A DNA stretch of 64,000 bases from Chloroflexota bacterium (lineage in GTDB: Bacteria; Chloroflexota; Anaerolineae; UBA4142; SHND01). The stretch covers positions 92,508 through 156,507 of the forward strand of contig SHND01000003.1 in the NCBI GenBank assembly GCA_004295045.1, written 5' to 3'. The notes beneath the pieces are model-generated. The model did no database searches. It saw only the letters and a list, made by a program, of their open reading frames with translations, and was not told where the DNA came from. Made by a program: the position numbers and the translations under genes. Shown here one piece after another: positions 53,063 to 61,336 of the stretch; position 1 is the stretch's first letter; every line of letters starts with the position of its first letter.

Positions 53063-55117
53063 ATGCGCAAACTTTTGCTCGCGATTATCGCAATCCTAGC
53101 CATAGCCACGTGCGCCGCGTTTATCGCACTTGGCTATTTTTTCATTACAACGACAAACCCTGCGCTCGGCACGGCACCCACAACCGCACATGTCGTAATT
53201 AACACGAATGCGACGCCCATGCCCGCAGTCAAGCCGCGCGTGATGCCGATTCAAGTTCCCGTTTCCACCGCCACCGTCATTCCCGCTACTGCCTCTGCCC
53301 AAACCAATACTTTATCCGAAACTTCGAATACACTCGATCTTCTCACGCACATCACCTATCCACCGAACGATCGCGTGCTTCTTGCAGAAGAATATAAAGG
53401 CGCCGCTGTCTCTCTCGCCACCCCTGGCGCGCCGAAAAATTATAAAGTCGGAGACAAGGAAACATTTTGGGTCTCGCGTGATGTGACCACAAGCGAACGC
53501 AAGCAAATTCAAGCGACACTGCGTTACATGAACAGCGCCGCGTACATGTGGGTGGAAGACGGAATCAAGATCAGTGACGCGGCGCTCAAGAACGCGGCAG
53601 ATAATTTTGCCAACAAAATCTATCCGACAAATCGCAAATATCTCGGCAGCGAATCGAACCCCGGGATTGATAACGACCCGCGCATTCACATTTTGAACGC
53701 CGAAATCAATGGCGGCGTGTCCGGATATTTCGCCGCATACGATACGCTTCCGCGATCGGTTTACGCCCAATCGAATGAGCATGAAATGGTGTACACAAGC
53801 GCGAATACGCTCAAGCCCGGCAACACGGTTTATGATTCGGTGCTGGCGCACGAATTCGCGCACATGATTCACGATTACCAGAATCGGCGCGGGGATGCCA
53901 CGTGGATCACCGAGGGCTTTGGCGAACTTGGGATGGAGTTGAACGGCTATCCCACCGGCACAGAGTTTTCGTACACCGAAAATCCCGATTTGCAGCTGAA
54001 CGCGTGGGGCGATGCGCCCGGCGAAAGTTTGGGGCATTACGGACAAGCATATTTATTTTTGTCGTACCTTTTGAATCGCTACGGGATTGATTTTATTCGA
54101 GACCTTATCTCGACAGACACTACAGGCATTGCAACCATTCAACGCGCGCTCGATCTGCATAAAACGGGGCTCTCCTTCGACCAAGTGTTTGGCGACTGGG
54201 TCGCCGCCAATTTCATTACGAGTGAAACGCAAGACCCGCGCTTTCATTATCGCAACGAAAGTTTGCAAATTCGCCCGACTGTCGGTTATTCGCAGTATCC
54301 TGCCAACGGCGACGACACTGTAAATCAGTATGGCGCCGATTACATTCAACTCTTGCCGAATGGCAAGGACATTACGTTTACCTTTGACGGCGCAGACACG
54401 GTGCGCATTTTGCCAACCGACGCGGCGCAAGGAAAATATTTTTGGTGGAGCGGACACACCGATTCGTCAGACGCACGGCTCACGCGCCAAGTTGATCTCA
54501 CCGGCGTCTTGAAAGCGACTCTGAAATTTTCCACTTGGTATGAAATCGAAGATTCGTACGATTACGCGTACGTATCCGTTTCGGCGGATGATGGCAAGCA
54601 TTGGCAAACTTTACAAGGCACGACCACAACGACAGTCGATCCCAATGGACACAGCTATGGTTATGCCTTTAACTGTCGTTCCGGCGTCGGCTGTGGTGAT
54701 GCGCAAGGCACTGCAAAGTGGGTGCAAGAAGAAATGGACTTGACTCCTTTTGCGGGAAAAAAGATTTTGCTGCGTTTTGAACAGATTACCGACGAAGCGT
54801 TGACAAAGAATGGTTTTGCGATTGACGAGATCGAAATTCCCGAAATCGGTTTTCGCGACGACGCAGAAAGCGTTGATAGCGGATGGAACGCCGAAGGATT
54901 TGCGCGGATTGAAAATGTTTTGCCTCAGCGATTCATCGTGCAGGCAATCGAATATGGCGCGACGCCGCGTGTGGTGCCTATTGCACTCGATGCTCAAAAC
55001 CGCGCGACGTACACGACGCGCGGTTTTGGAAGCGAAATCTCGCGCGTGGTCATCACCGTTTCGGGCAGCACTCCCGTAACCTACCAACCCACTGAATACC
55101 AGTACCAAATTCAATAA
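53063..55117 (+). CDS. Secreted zinc metallopeptidase, M6/immune-inhibitor-A-like
   Basis: A 684-aa exported protein. An N-terminal signal or anchor helix runs to about residue 30. The zinc motif HEFAHMIHDY is at 263-272, with a third acidic ligand likely in TEGFGELG near 284. Residues 430-620 hold immune-inhibitor-A-type beta domains, for example KATLKFSTWYEIEDSYDYAY then AYVSVSADDGKHW, and LTPFAGKKILLRFEQITDE. It probably cleaves extracellular proteins. Promoter with a leaderless start upstream and a terminator downstream make it a single-gene unit. Confidence 0.78.
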   Translation: MRKLLLAIIAILAIATCAAFIALGYFFITTTNPALGTAPTTAHVVINTNATPMPAVKPRVMPIQVPVSTATVIPATASAQTNTLSETSNTLDLLTHITYPPNDRVLLAEEYKGAAVSLATPGAPKNYKVGDKETFWVSRDVTTSERKQIQATLRYMNSAAYMWVEDGIKISDAALKNAADNFANKIYPTNRKYLGSESNPGIDNDPRIHILNAEINGGVSGYFAAYDTLPRSVYAQSNEHEMVYTSANTLKPGNTVYDSVLAHEFAHMIHDYQNRRGDATWITEGFGELGMELNGYPTGTEFSYTENPDLQLNAWGDAPGESLGHYGQAYLFLSYLLNRYGIDFIRDLISTDTTGIATIQRALDLHKTGLSFDQVFGDWVAANFITSETQDPRFHYRNESLQIRPTVGYSQYPANGDDTVNQYGADYIQLLPNGKDITFTFDGADTVRILPTDAAQGKYFWWSGHTDSSDARLTRQVDLTGVLKATLKFSTWYEIEDSYDYAYVSVSADDGKHWQTLQGTTTTTVDPNGHSYGYAFNCRSGVGCGDAQGTAKWVQEEMDLTPFAGKKILLRFEQITDEALTKNGFAIDEIEIPEIGFRDDAESVDSGWNAEGFARIENVLPQRFIVQAIEYGATPRVVPIALDAQNRATYTTRGFGSEISRVVITVSGSTPVTYQPTEYQYQIQ

Positions 55118-55127
55118 ACTCACCCCC

Positions 55128-55163
55128 AAACGTCAAACGGAAATTTCCCGTTTGACGTTTTTT
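55128..55163 (+). terminator. Terminator after the peptidase gene
   Basis: AAACGTCAAACGG (55128-55140) pairs with CCGTTTGACGTTT (55148-55160), followed by further T. Its right arm also supplies the TTGACG -35 box of the next gene. Confidence 0.85.
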
Positions 55164-55180
55164 ATTATTCGCATTACTCT
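55152..55180 (+). promoter_or_regulatory. Promoter of the HAD gene overlapping the terminator
   Basis: TTGACG (55152-55157) and TACTCT (55175-55180) are 17 bases apart. ATG 55187 follows after 6 bases, so a leaderless mRNA is expected. The -35 box is part of the preceding terminator stem. Confidence 0.45.
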
Positions 55181-55186
55181 TGGAAC

Positions 55187-55858
55187 ATGGCTGATTTCAA
55201 GAACATCATTTTCGATCTCGACGGTGTGATTGTGGATACGGAACCTCTTTACCGACGCGCGGTCAACGCAGTTTTGCAGCTCGCAGGCGCCGAACATCAA
55301 TTCGACACAGCCGAGTACGGCAAAATTTTTACGGGACGACCATTTTTTGAGAATGCCGAGTACGTGCGCGAACGATTCGCCTTACCTCAAACTGCCAAGC
55401 TGATTTCTGACGCCAACCTCTTGCTCTATAACGTCTTGATTGCAGACCCGGAGAACTTGGAACCAATGCCGGGTTTGAAAGAATTGCTCGCATGGCTTGC
55501 CGAGCAAGAAATTCACGTCGCCATCGCATCGAGTTCGCGCCCCGAATATGTAGAGCTCATCATTCGCAATCTCAACCTCTTGCATCATTTTGATGCGGTC
55601 GTTGGGCTCGACGGCGCGCTGAAACCGAAACCCGCGCCTGACGTATATTTGCGCGCGCTCGAACAACTTCAAGCGCGTCACGAGGAGACCGTCGCGCTCG
55701 AAGACAGCAGCAGCGGCGTGCGCGCGGCGCATAATGCGGGGCTTTATGTGATCGCCGTGCCGAACGAGTACACCGCACAGCAGGATTTTTCAAAAGCGGA
55801 TTTGATCCGTTCGGATTTACATCAAGTGCAAAAACATCTTGCAAATTCCAAACGCTAA
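55187..55858 (+). CDS. HAD-family phosphatase, beta-phosphoglucomutase-like
   Basis: A 223-aa HAD subfamily I enzyme with a helical cap after motif I. Motif I is FDLDGVIVDTEP near residue 9 with the nucleophile Asp. Motif II is VAIASSSRPEYV. The motif III Lys is in ALKPKPAPDVYL, and motif IV is VALEDSSSGVRAAHNAG. The pattern suits a sugar-phosphate phosphatase or phosphomutase; the substrate is not visible. The dynamin-like gene starts 12 bases after its stop, so the two are one transcript. Confidence 0.88.
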   Translation: MADFKNIIFDLDGVIVDTEPLYRRAVNAVLQLAGAEHQFDTAEYGKIFTGRPFFENAEYVRERFALPQTAKLISDANLLLYNVLIADPENLEPMPGLKELLAWLAEQEIHVAIASSSRPEYVELIIRNLNLLHHFDAVVGLDGALKPKPAPDVYLRALEQLQARHEETVALEDSSSGVRAAHNAGLYVIAVPNEYTAQQDFSKADLIRSDLHQVQKHLANSKR

Positions 55859-55870
55859 ACTCTGATTCCT

Positions 55871-57583
55871 ATGCCCCTCATCCTCACCGACGCGCAAGCC
55901 GACCTCTTGCGCGCTGAAAAAAAATATCTCACCGATCTTTACGCCACCCTGAGCGAGCTCAAGAGTCCACCTGCCGAACTCGACGCGCTGCAAGACGCGA
56001 TTGTGCGGCTGGAAGAATTATTTCTCATCGTCATTGTCGGCGAATTCAACGCGGGGAAATCCGCGCTCGTCAACGCCTTGCTCGGCGCCAAAGTTTTGCA
56101 AGAAGGCGCGATTCCCACAACCACCCGCGTCACACTTGTAAAATACGGCGATACCGTGCGCGAAACGGTTTCACCCGACGACCTCGCGATCATAACGTAT
56201 CCACTCGACCTCCTGAGCGAAATGAATATCGTGGATACGCCCGGCACAAACGCCGTCATTCGCCGACACGAAGAGCTCACGCGCGATTTCATCCCGCGCA
56301 GTGACTTGGTCCTCTTTGTCACTTCGGCGGATCGTCCCTTTACCGAGAGTGAGCGCCAGTTTATGGAGCACATTCGTGAATGGGGCAAGAAAATCGTCAT
56401 CGTCGTCAACAAGCGCGATTTGCTGGATGATGAAAAAGCATTTGAGGACGTGCGCCGTTTTGTGGAAAGCAACGCGACACAGCTGCTCAACGTCACGCCC
56501 GAACTTTTTTTTGTTTCCGCGAAACGCGAAGTGAGCGATGGAAAATTCACGGGCGGCATGAACGCGCTGAACGCATACATTCGCACGTGGCTCGATCAGA
56601 CCGCGCGCTTGCGCGTAAAATTTACAACGCCACTCGGTGTCGCCGACCAAATTCTCAAACGCGCGGAAGCGAACTCAGAACACGAACAGGAACAGCTCGC
56701 GCAAGATATTGAAACTGCCGATCACGTCGAGCGCGAAGTGACCACCTACGAAAAAGATATTCGCAATGAATTAGAACCGCGCATCGCCGAAGTGGACAAT
56801 TTGTTGTACAAACTCGAAGCGCGCGGCATGGACTTTTTCGACCAAAATATTCGCTTGACGAAAATCATGGATCTGGCGCGCGGCGATAAATTCCGCGCAA
56901 TGTTTGAGCAGCAAGTCCTCGCCGGCGTGCCGCAAGAGATTGATAACCGCACGCGCGCAGTGGTGGACTGGCTCGTCGAAAAAGATTTGCGCGAATGGCA
57001 AAACATCTTGACATATTTGCAGCGCCGCCGTGTGCCGTCCGACGCGTTGGTTGGCGAACTGACCACTTCGTTTGATATGCGTCGGCAAGCGCTCCTCGCC
57101 GCAACCACCGAGTCAGCGCAAACCGTCGTCTCAACCTATGACGCCGAAAAAGAATCGCGCGAAATTGGCAAACAGGTGGAGAATGCCGTGTTGCTCACCG
57201 GCATTGCGGAAGCAGGCGCGGTGGGAATTGGCGCAATCGTCGTTTCCGCAGTTACTGTAGCTGCGCTGGATGTCACGGGCATTCTTTTAGCCGGAGTCCT
57301 GGCAGTCGTGGGTCTTTTCGTCATCCCCTACAAACGTCAGCAAGCCAAAGAAAATTTCAAAGTAAAAATTCAAGATTTGCGCGCGCGCTTGGGGAACGTG
57401 CTGCGCGCGCAATTTAACAGCGAGGCAGATCGTACGATTACGCGCATGAAAGAAGGCGTCGCGCCGTACGTGCGCTTCGTCAAAGGGGAAAGAGAACGCA
57501 TCGCAGAGGTTGAAGAAAAATTATCCGACGCGCGCAAAGGATTGCAGACGCTGCAGGAACAAGTTGAAAGAATGTTTGTTTAA
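55871..57583 (+). CDS. Bacterial dynamin-like GTPase
   Basis: A 570-aa GTPase of the bacterial dynamin-like family. The P-loop is GEFNAGKS (57-64), switch I the Thr run in IPTTTRVTLV, G3 DTPGTNAV and G4 VNKRD. Helical stretches rich in Glu and Arg follow (NSEHEQEQLAQDIETADHVE). Two adjoining hydrophobic helices (GIGAIVVSAVTVAALDVTG then LAGVLAVVGLFVIPY, around 455-490) would act as the membrane paddle. A coiled-coil end closes the protein. Such proteins fuse or reshape membranes, often in pairs; only one is here. Confidence 0.87.
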   Translation: MPLILTDAQADLLRAEKKYLTDLYATLSELKSPPAELDALQDAIVRLEELFLIVIVGEFNAGKSALVNALLGAKVLQEGAIPTTTRVTLVKYGDTVRETVSPDDLAIITYPLDLLSEMNIVDTPGTNAVIRRHEELTRDFIPRSDLVLFVTSADRPFTESERQFMEHIREWGKKIVIVVNKRDLLDDEKAFEDVRRFVESNATQLLNVTPELFFVSAKREVSDGKFTGGMNALNAYIRTWLDQTARLRVKFTTPLGVADQILKRAEANSEHEQEQLAQDIETADHVEREVTTYEKDIRNELEPRIAEVDNLLYKLEARGMDFFDQNIRLTKIMDLARGDKFRAMFEQQVLAGVPQEIDNRTRAVVDWLVEKDLREWQNILTYLQRRRVPSDALVGELTTSFDMRRQALLAATTESAQTVVSTYDAEKESREIGKQVENAVLLTGIAEAGAVGIGAIVVSAVTVAALDVTGILLAGVLAVVGLFVIPYKRQQAKENFKVKIQDLRARLGNVLRAQFNSEADRTITRMKEGVAPYVRFVKGERERIAEVEEKLSDARKGLQTLQEQVERMFV

Positions 57584-57586
57584 ACA

Positions 57587-57617
57587 AAAACGGTTGCCGT
57601 GGGGGCAACCGTTTTGT
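57587..57617. terminator. Bidirectional terminator
   Basis: AAAACGGTTGCC (57587-57598) pairs with GGCAACCGTTTT (57604-57615) around GTGGG, with T-runs on both strands. It separates the convergent dynamin-like gene and plsX. Confidence 0.88.
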
Positions 57618-57618
57618 T

Positions 57619-58614
57619 TTATGTGATTTCGGGTTCACTCAAGCCCGCGCGCAGCGCGCCCAATAAATCAACTTGCAGCGCATACGCCGTACTCTTTAGT
57701 CCACCAACCACCGCCGCCGCAGACGAACGTCCGTGTCCGATGAGCATCAAACCATCCACGCCAAACACCGGAATCGCGCCGATGCGCGTATAGTCCATCA
57801 TCAACTGAAATTCATTCATCACCGCATGGACCGTCTGCGACAATCCTGTTTCTGCGAAACGTTTCGCGAGCCGCGCCAAAAGTTGTTCGCTCAGCCCTTC
57901 GGTCATTTTTAATGCAACGTTGCCCCACAAGCCATCCATCACCACCACGTTGGCAGTGCCGTTCGGCAAATCGTATCCCTCCAAATTTCCGATGAAATTT
58001 AGTTCGCTATTTTTCAACAACGCAAACGTCGTGCGCGTCAGATCATTCCCTTTGTTGTCCTCGCGTCCATTCGTCATCAAGCCGACAGTTGGATGAGCGA
58101 TGCCCCAAATTTTCTCAACATAGATCGCGCCCATGCGCGCGAACTGCGCGAGATATTCCGGTTTGCAATCCACCATCGCGCCCGCGTCCACGAGCAGCGT
58201 CTGCGGCTGCAAACCAAAATAGGGAATCCCTACGCATGGACGCAGCACTTGACCTAAACGACCAAAAGTAATGAGCGAAGCAACAATGCCCGCGCCGGTG
58301 TGCCCCATCGTCAAACAGGCATCCGCGCGCTGCTGCTTTACCAAATCACAAATGACGCGAATGGATGCGCCGCGCCGTTCTTTGACAGAGGATGGATTCT
58401 GGTCAAATTCAATCACATCCGGCGCATCCACGATTTCCAAGTCGGGCAAGCCGAGCATGTCGCTCGCCTCAATTTCATGTAGTTCTTGTTCAATTGCCGC
58501 GCGCTTGCCAACCAAAATCAAATCCAAGTCCAACGCGCGTTTCGCCTGCACCGCGCCGAGCAAAATTTCACGCGGCGCCAAGTCCCCGCCCATCGCGTCC
58601 AATGCAATCTTCAA
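57619..58614 (-). CDS. plsX: Phosphate acyltransferase PlsX
   Basis: A 331-aa enzyme that makes acyl-phosphate from acyl-ACP for phospholipid synthesis. IALDAMGGDLAPREILLGAV opens it. LTMGHTGAGIVASLITFGRL, the GMVDC-type segment, and GNVALKMTEGLSEQLL follow, with the C-terminal GAIPVFGVDGLMLIGHGRSS. The family start is reached from TTG 58614, which has a perfect GGAGGAG site 5 bases upstream; further codons up to 58674 do not fit. Divergent from fabF-fabH, a standard lipid-synthesis grouping. Confidence 0.94.
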   Translation of the reverse strand: MKIALDAMGGDLAPREILLGAVQAKRALDLDLILVGKRAAIEQELHEIEASDMLGLPDLEIVDAPDVIEFDQNPSSVKERRGASIRVICDLVKQQRADACLTMGHTGAGIVASLITFGRLGQVLRPCVGIPYFGLQPQTLLVDAGAMVDCKPEYLAQFARMGAIYVEKIWGIAHPTVGLMTNGREDNKGNDLTRTTFALLKNSELNFIGNLEGYDLPNGTANVVVMDGLWGNVALKMTEGLSEQLLARLAKRFAETGLSQTVHAVMNEFQLMMDYTRIGAIPVFGVDGLMLIGHGRSSAAAVVGGLKSTAYALQVDLLGALRAGLSEPEIT

Positions 58615-58764
58615 CGTATCTCCTCCACCGCTCCGATTTTTGCCGATTGTACGCCGCACCCGTCTCTTTCGCAAACAACTCGTACTCTACTTTGGTGTTA
58701 TATATTACAGTACACCCGCCGGACGCTTGAAGGGCAAGCATTTTCAAGATGCGTTGCGAGTGCA

Positions 58765-58798
58765 TATAATTGCATCAAATATTGAACTATTGTAGGAG
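58765..58798 (+). promoter_or_regulatory. fabF promoter and ribosome site
   Basis: TATAAT (58765-58770) is the -10 box, with no strong -35. AGGAG (58794-58798) precedes ATG 58807. Unlike several neighbours, this gene has a normal leader of about 30 bases. The TGCA-TATAAT-TGCA symmetry around the box could be a repressor site. Confidence 0.5.
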
Positions 58799-58806
58799 CC
58801 GAAAAA

Positions 58807-60051
58807 ATGAGTGGAACCAAACGCGTTGTGATTACGGGCTTGGGCTTGATTGGACCGGTGGGCAATGACGCCAAAACCTCTTGGGATAATATTAAGAATG
58901 GACGCTCCGGAATCGGACCGATTACTTTTTTTGATGCTACGAATTTGGAAACCAAGATCGCAGGCGAAATCAAAAATTATGATCCGAAAGATCATTTTGA
59001 CGCCAAAGAGGCGCGCCGCATGGAACGCTTTAGCCAGCTGGCGATTGTTGCCGCGCGCGAAGCGGTCAACGACGCGCAGTTGAAAATTACAGATGAGAAC
59101 AGCGAACGAACGGCTGTCTTGATTGGCAGCGCGGGAGGCGCCGTTTTGGCGGTCAGCGATCAGGTAAAAATTTACGAGACCAAAGGTCCGCGTCGCGTCA
59201 GCCCAATCTTTCTGCCAATGATGTTGGTGGACACTGCGGGCGCGTTGGTCGCCATTGATCTCGGGATTCGCGGTCCAAATTACGCGATTGTTTCGGCGTG
59301 CGCGACGGGGACAAATGCAATTGGCGAAGCGGCGGAATATATCAAACGCGGCGATGCCGATATCGCGCTCTGCGGCGGCACGGACGCGCCAATCTTTGCC
59401 GTAGGCATCGCGGGTTTCAATATCATGGGCGTTCTTTCGCGGCACAATGAGGAACCGACCGCTGCCTCACGCCCATTCGATTTGAATCGCGATGGTTTTG
59501 TTTTGAGCGAAGGCGCAGGCGTTCTTGTTTTGGAAAGTGAAGAACATGCGTTGGCGCGCGGGGCGCGGATTTATGGCGTACTCTCCGGCTATGGCACCAG
59601 CGCCGATGCAGTCCATTTTGCCGCGATGGATTCGGAAGCGGGCGGCATCGCGCGTTCGATGAAGTGGGCAATCGCCAAAGCCAAGATCGAACCGAAAGAT
59701 GTTGGCTACATCAATCCGCACGGCACAGGCACCAAACTGAATGACGTCACCGAAACAACGGCGATCAAAATGATTTTTGGTGAAGAGGCGTACAATATCC
59801 CGGTGAGTTCGACGAAATCCATGACGGGACACATGATGGGTGCGTCGGGCGCGGCTGAAGCAATTTTTGCAACGCTCGCGATGTACGACGAAACAATTCC
59901 GCCTACGATCAATTACACGACACCCGATCCCAATTGCGACCTCGATTACGTTCCCAACACGCCGCGCGCGAAACGGTTTGATCACGCGCTCTCCAATTCA
60001 ATCGGTCTCGGTGGGCACAACGCCTCGCTCGTCATTTCGCGCTATAACTAA
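58807..60051 (+). CDS. fabF: 3-oxoacyl-ACP synthase II
   Basis: A 414-aa condensing enzyme for chain elongation in fatty acid synthesis. The active-site Cys is in VSACATGTNAIGEA near residue 163. His in INPHGTGTKLND and His in TKSMTGHMMGASGA complete the Cys-His-His set. The N terminus KRVVITGLGLIGPVG is typical. It lies 89 bases before the KAS III gene and divergent from plsX. Confidence 0.95.
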   Translation: MSGTKRVVITGLGLIGPVGNDAKTSWDNIKNGRSGIGPITFFDATNLETKIAGEIKNYDPKDHFDAKEARRMERFSQLAIVAAREAVNDAQLKITDENSERTAVLIGSAGGAVLAVSDQVKIYETKGPRRVSPIFLPMMLVDTAGALVAIDLGIRGPNYAIVSACATGTNAIGEAAEYIKRGDADIALCGGTDAPIFAVGIAGFNIMGVLSRHNEEPTAASRPFDLNRDGFVLSEGAGVLVLESEEHALARGARIYGVLSGYGTSADAVHFAAMDSEAGGIARSMKWAIAKAKIEPKDVGYINPHGTGTKLNDVTETTAIKMIFGEEAYNIPVSSTKSMTGHMMGASGAAEAIFATLAMYDETIPPTINYTTPDPNCDLDYVPNTPRAKRFDHALSNSIGLGGHNASLVISRYN

Positions 60052-60066
60052 TCACTTCAAGCGAAC

Positions 60067-60111
60067 ACGCAATATGAAATACGCGCAGCGTCGCCGTATT
60101 TCGTATTGCGT
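60067..60111. repeat. Word-built inverted repeat between fabF and fabH
   Basis: ACGCAATATGAAATACG (60067-60083) pairs with CGTATTTCGTATTGCGT (60095-60111) with one wobble, around CGCAGCGTCGC. CGTATT/AATACG words repeat. It is the same kind of element as those in the amino-acid cluster. Confidence 0.8.
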
Positions 60112-60140
60112 ATTCCATTTCATGCGTAGTTCTGTATTGC

Positions 60141-61307
60141 ATGTCCGCAAATAATCATCACCAACGCTACGCGCACATTGTCGGGTGGGGCAAGTATGTG
60201 CCATCTAACATTTTGACCAACGACGAATTGGCAAAAAGGGTTGATACGTCGGACGTCTGGATTCGTGAACGAACCGGGATTCGCGAACGCCGCATCGCAA
60301 CGAAAGAGACCACCGCGAGCATGGCGCTCTATGCGGCACAAGACGCGCTCGAAGTCGCGGATGTGAGTCCGAACGAGATTGATCTGGTCATCGTTGCAAC
60401 CTCCACGCCCGAATATATTTTCCCCGCGACCGCGAGCATCGTTCAAGATCAACTCGGCGCGCAGAGCGCCGGCGCGTTCGATCTCAGCGCGGCGTGTTCG
60501 GGTTTTGTGTACGGCTTGTCCGTCGGAGCAAGCATGATTCGCGCGGGGACGTACAACAATGTTCTCGTGATCGGCTCGGAGACATTTTCCAGAATCATCA
60601 ACTGGAAAGATCGCACGACGTGCATCTTGTTTGGAGACGGCGCAGGCGCAGTACTGTTGCGAGGCAGTGATGAATTCGGCGGGGTGCTTTCGTCTGTGTT
60701 GGGTTCGGATGGATCGGGCGGCGAACTTTTAGAAGTGCCGGCAGGCGGCTCGCGGAACCCCGCGTCAATCGAAACTGTCATGGCAAATTTGCACACCGTA
60801 CGGATGAACGGACGCGAAGTCTATCGCTTTGCAACGCGCGTGATGGTGGATGCGACGAAACAGGCGCTGCAAAAGGCAAACATTCCGCTCAGCGAGTTGG
60901 ATATGCTTGTGCCGCATCAGGCAAACGCGCGCATTATTGATTATGCAGCGAAAGCGTTGAATCTGCCGCCCGAAAAAGTGATAAAGAATTTGGATCGGTA
61001 TGGCAATACCTCTGCGGCATCCATTCCCCTTGCGCTTGTTGAGGCAATCGAAGAGAAACGCGTGAATCCGGGCGATCATCTCGTCTTTGTCGGATTCGGC
61101 GGGGGTTTGTCGTGGGGCGCGTGCGCGCTCGAATGGACCGAGCCGACTATCAAACGCGCGACGACACCCCAGCGCGCCGCGCAGAGCCGCCTGCGTTATC
61201 AATGGGCGCATGTGAAATCATTTGGGCATCGTGTCTTGAGGCGTGTGGATGCGGGCGTGAGTCATACGCTGGATCGCATCGAGGGATCCAAAAACGGAGA
61301 TGAATAA
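60141..61307 (+). CDS. fabH: 3-oxoacyl-ACP synthase III
   Basis: A 388-aa KAS III that starts fatty acid synthesis from acyl-CoA and malonyl-ACP. The catalytic Cys is in FDLSAACSGFVYGLS, His in LVPHQANARIIDY and Asn in DRYGNTSAASIPLAL. WIRERTGIRERRIA is the family N-terminal marker. An extension of about 55 residues follows the usual end (AREDGDH-type GFGGGLSWGACALEW), rich in Arg, His and Ala and not part of the KAS III fold. It ends at a bidirectional terminator. Confidence 0.94.
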   Translation: MSANNHHQRYAHIVGWGKYVPSNILTNDELAKRVDTSDVWIRERTGIRERRIATKETTASMALYAAQDALEVADVSPNEIDLVIVATSTPEYIFPATASIVQDQLGAQSAGAFDLSAACSGFVYGLSVGASMIRAGTYNNVLVIGSETFSRIINWKDRTTCILFGDGAGAVLLRGSDEFGGVLSSVLGSDGSGGELLEVPAGGSRNPASIETVMANLHTVRMNGREVYRFATRVMVDATKQALQKANIPLSELDMLVPHQANARIIDYAAKALNLPPEKVIKNLDRYGNTSAASIPLALVEAIEEKRVNPGDHLVFVGFGGGLSWGACALEWTEPTIKRATTPQRAAQSRLRYQWAHVKSFGHRVLRRVDAGVSHTLDRIEGSKNGDE

Positions 61308-61336
61308 AAAGCGCGGCGTTTCATGCCGCGCTTTTT
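61306..61336. terminator. Bidirectional terminator after fabH
   Basis: AAAAAGCGCGGC (61306-61317) pairs with GCCGCGCTTTTT (61325-61336) around GTTTCAT. It serves fabH and the convergent membrane-protein gene, whose stop overlaps its right foot. Confidence 0.9.
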
